Shown: one piece after another, positions 6,555 to 7,084 of the stretch
How positions within the stretch are numbered: position 1 is the stretch's first letter
How the letters are laid out: each line of letters starts with the position of its first letter
Assembly: GCA_021799835.1 (NCBI GenBank)
Contig: JAJYZQ010000018.1
Coordinates: 1 to 7,084, forward strand
DNA length: 7,084 nucleotides
DNA from: a bacterium
GTDB taxonomy: Bacteria; Patescibacteriota; Minisyncoccia; JAJYZQ01
Direction of reading: 5' to 3'
Notes under the pieces: generated by a model
Told to the model about the DNA's origin: nothing
What the model saw: only the letters and a program-made list of their open reading frames with translations
The model's database searches: none
Translations under genes and position numbers: made by a program

Positions 6555-7084
6555 AATCAGCTTTATCACCAAATACTTCTATTAATTGCCCAAAACTCGT
6601 CGGCTTGTATTTATCCCATTCTTCTTGTTTTACATAAAGCATTTTGTAAACGATTTTTCTCTGTCTTTCGCTTGCGTCCTCGCACCATTGCTCTAATCTC
6701 TTTATTTTTTCGACATCGTCCAAATCTTCACGTCCTTTTGTTTCCACAATATAAATTGTTTTGTTATCCGTCTTTACGAAAAAATCAGGATAATAACTGG
6801 AAATTGCTCCGCTTGCGTTTTTGTAATCAATTTTGAAATGAATTTCATAATAATTTTTGGCAAAGGAAAGAACATCGTCCGCGCCTTCCAGAAAATCAGC
6901 AAACTCAAGTTCAAAATCGCTGTCGCCGACAATTTTGTTGAATACGCTCTTTTTCGGCAACAAGTATTTCTTGTTTGTGACGACAAACGGACTTGCGCTG
7001 CTTATTTTGAGATAATTTTTTACTTCCGTGTCGCCAACATCTTGCACGGTCAAATTGTTTATTTCTTTTTTGAATGTTTCCACA
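6541..7084 (-). CDS. Type III restriction enzyme Res subunit, C-terminal nuclease part (N-terminus outside window)
   Basis: 181 codons are in view and the frame is open to the window end, so the GTG at 7083 is probably internal rather than a start. Numbering from that codon, SDFELEFADFLEGADDVLSF (55-74), the YYPDFFV block (97-103) and TIYIVETKG (109-117) match the C-terminal endonuclease domain of type III restriction subunits. The catalytic PD-(D/E)XK set is D100 with E114-T-K116. In the full enzyme this follows an SF2 helicase motor, which would lie above 7084. It cleaves foreign DNA together with a Mod methyltransferase, which is not in the window. The sequence is AT-rich compared with the genes below 6220. 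A stand-alone DEAD/DEAH helicase-nuclease of another defence system is the main alternative. Confidence 0.75.
   Translation of the reverse strand, partial: VETFKKEINNLTVQDVGDTEVKNYLKISSASPFVVTNKKYLLPKKSVFNKIVGDSDFELEFADFLEGADDVLSFAKNYYEIHFKIDYKNASGAISSYYPDFFVKTDNKTIYIVETKGREDLDDVEKIKRLEQWCEDASERQRKIVYKMLYVKQEEWDKYKPTSFGQLIEVFGDKADYGRY

Overview
All recognisable genes lie on the minus strand, so transcription runs from high to low coordinates. The organism is most likely a Patescibacteria (CPR) bacterium of the Parcubacteria type. This is inference from four signs: large PKD-domain surface proteins; a four-cysteine CPDGSYVGRTGPQC module of a kind I associate from memory with Parcubacteria; mostly weak or absent Shine-Dalgarno sequences; and hypothetical-rich gene content. 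No rRNA or marker gene is present to confirm it.

Layout, in the direction of transcription. (1) 7084-6303: the C-terminal part of a type III restriction enzyme (Res) subunit, entering from outside the window. It has a PD-(D/E)XK nuclease motif and overlaps a short remnant of a UvrD/Rep-type helicase whose Walker A loop has lost both glycines. This stretch is visibly AT-richer than the rest and looks like the end of a defence or acquired segment. (2) 6219-5290: a TspO/MBR membrane protein fused to a cysteine-rich module and a carboxypeptidase-regulatory-like beta domain. A GC-rich hairpin plus T-run at 5193-5169 probably ends this transcript. (3) 5110-4052: a CAX/ChaA-type Ca2+(cation)/H+ antiporter with its own sigma70-like promoter just upstream. 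(4) 4036-3957: a short non-coding spacer made of two palindromic REP-like modules. (5) 3868-989: a 959-residue three-pass surface protein with two extracellular parts, a PKD domain, an interrupted second PKD domain and a Gly/Ser/Trp repeat tail. It is driven by a good promoter that overlaps a 9-bp inverted repeat. (6) 958-1: a membrane-anchored phosphoesterase/phospholipase C family enzyme, 30 bp downstream of gene 5 and running off the window.

Genes 5 and 6 look like one operon encoding a cell-surface module: a long adhesin-like protein plus a surface-anchored phosphoesterase. In an episymbiont this could serve attachment and use of host or environmental phospholipids, but that is a hypothesis. 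The antiporter and the TspO fusion are independent membrane functions. No tRNA, rRNA, CRISPR array or insertion sequence is seen.
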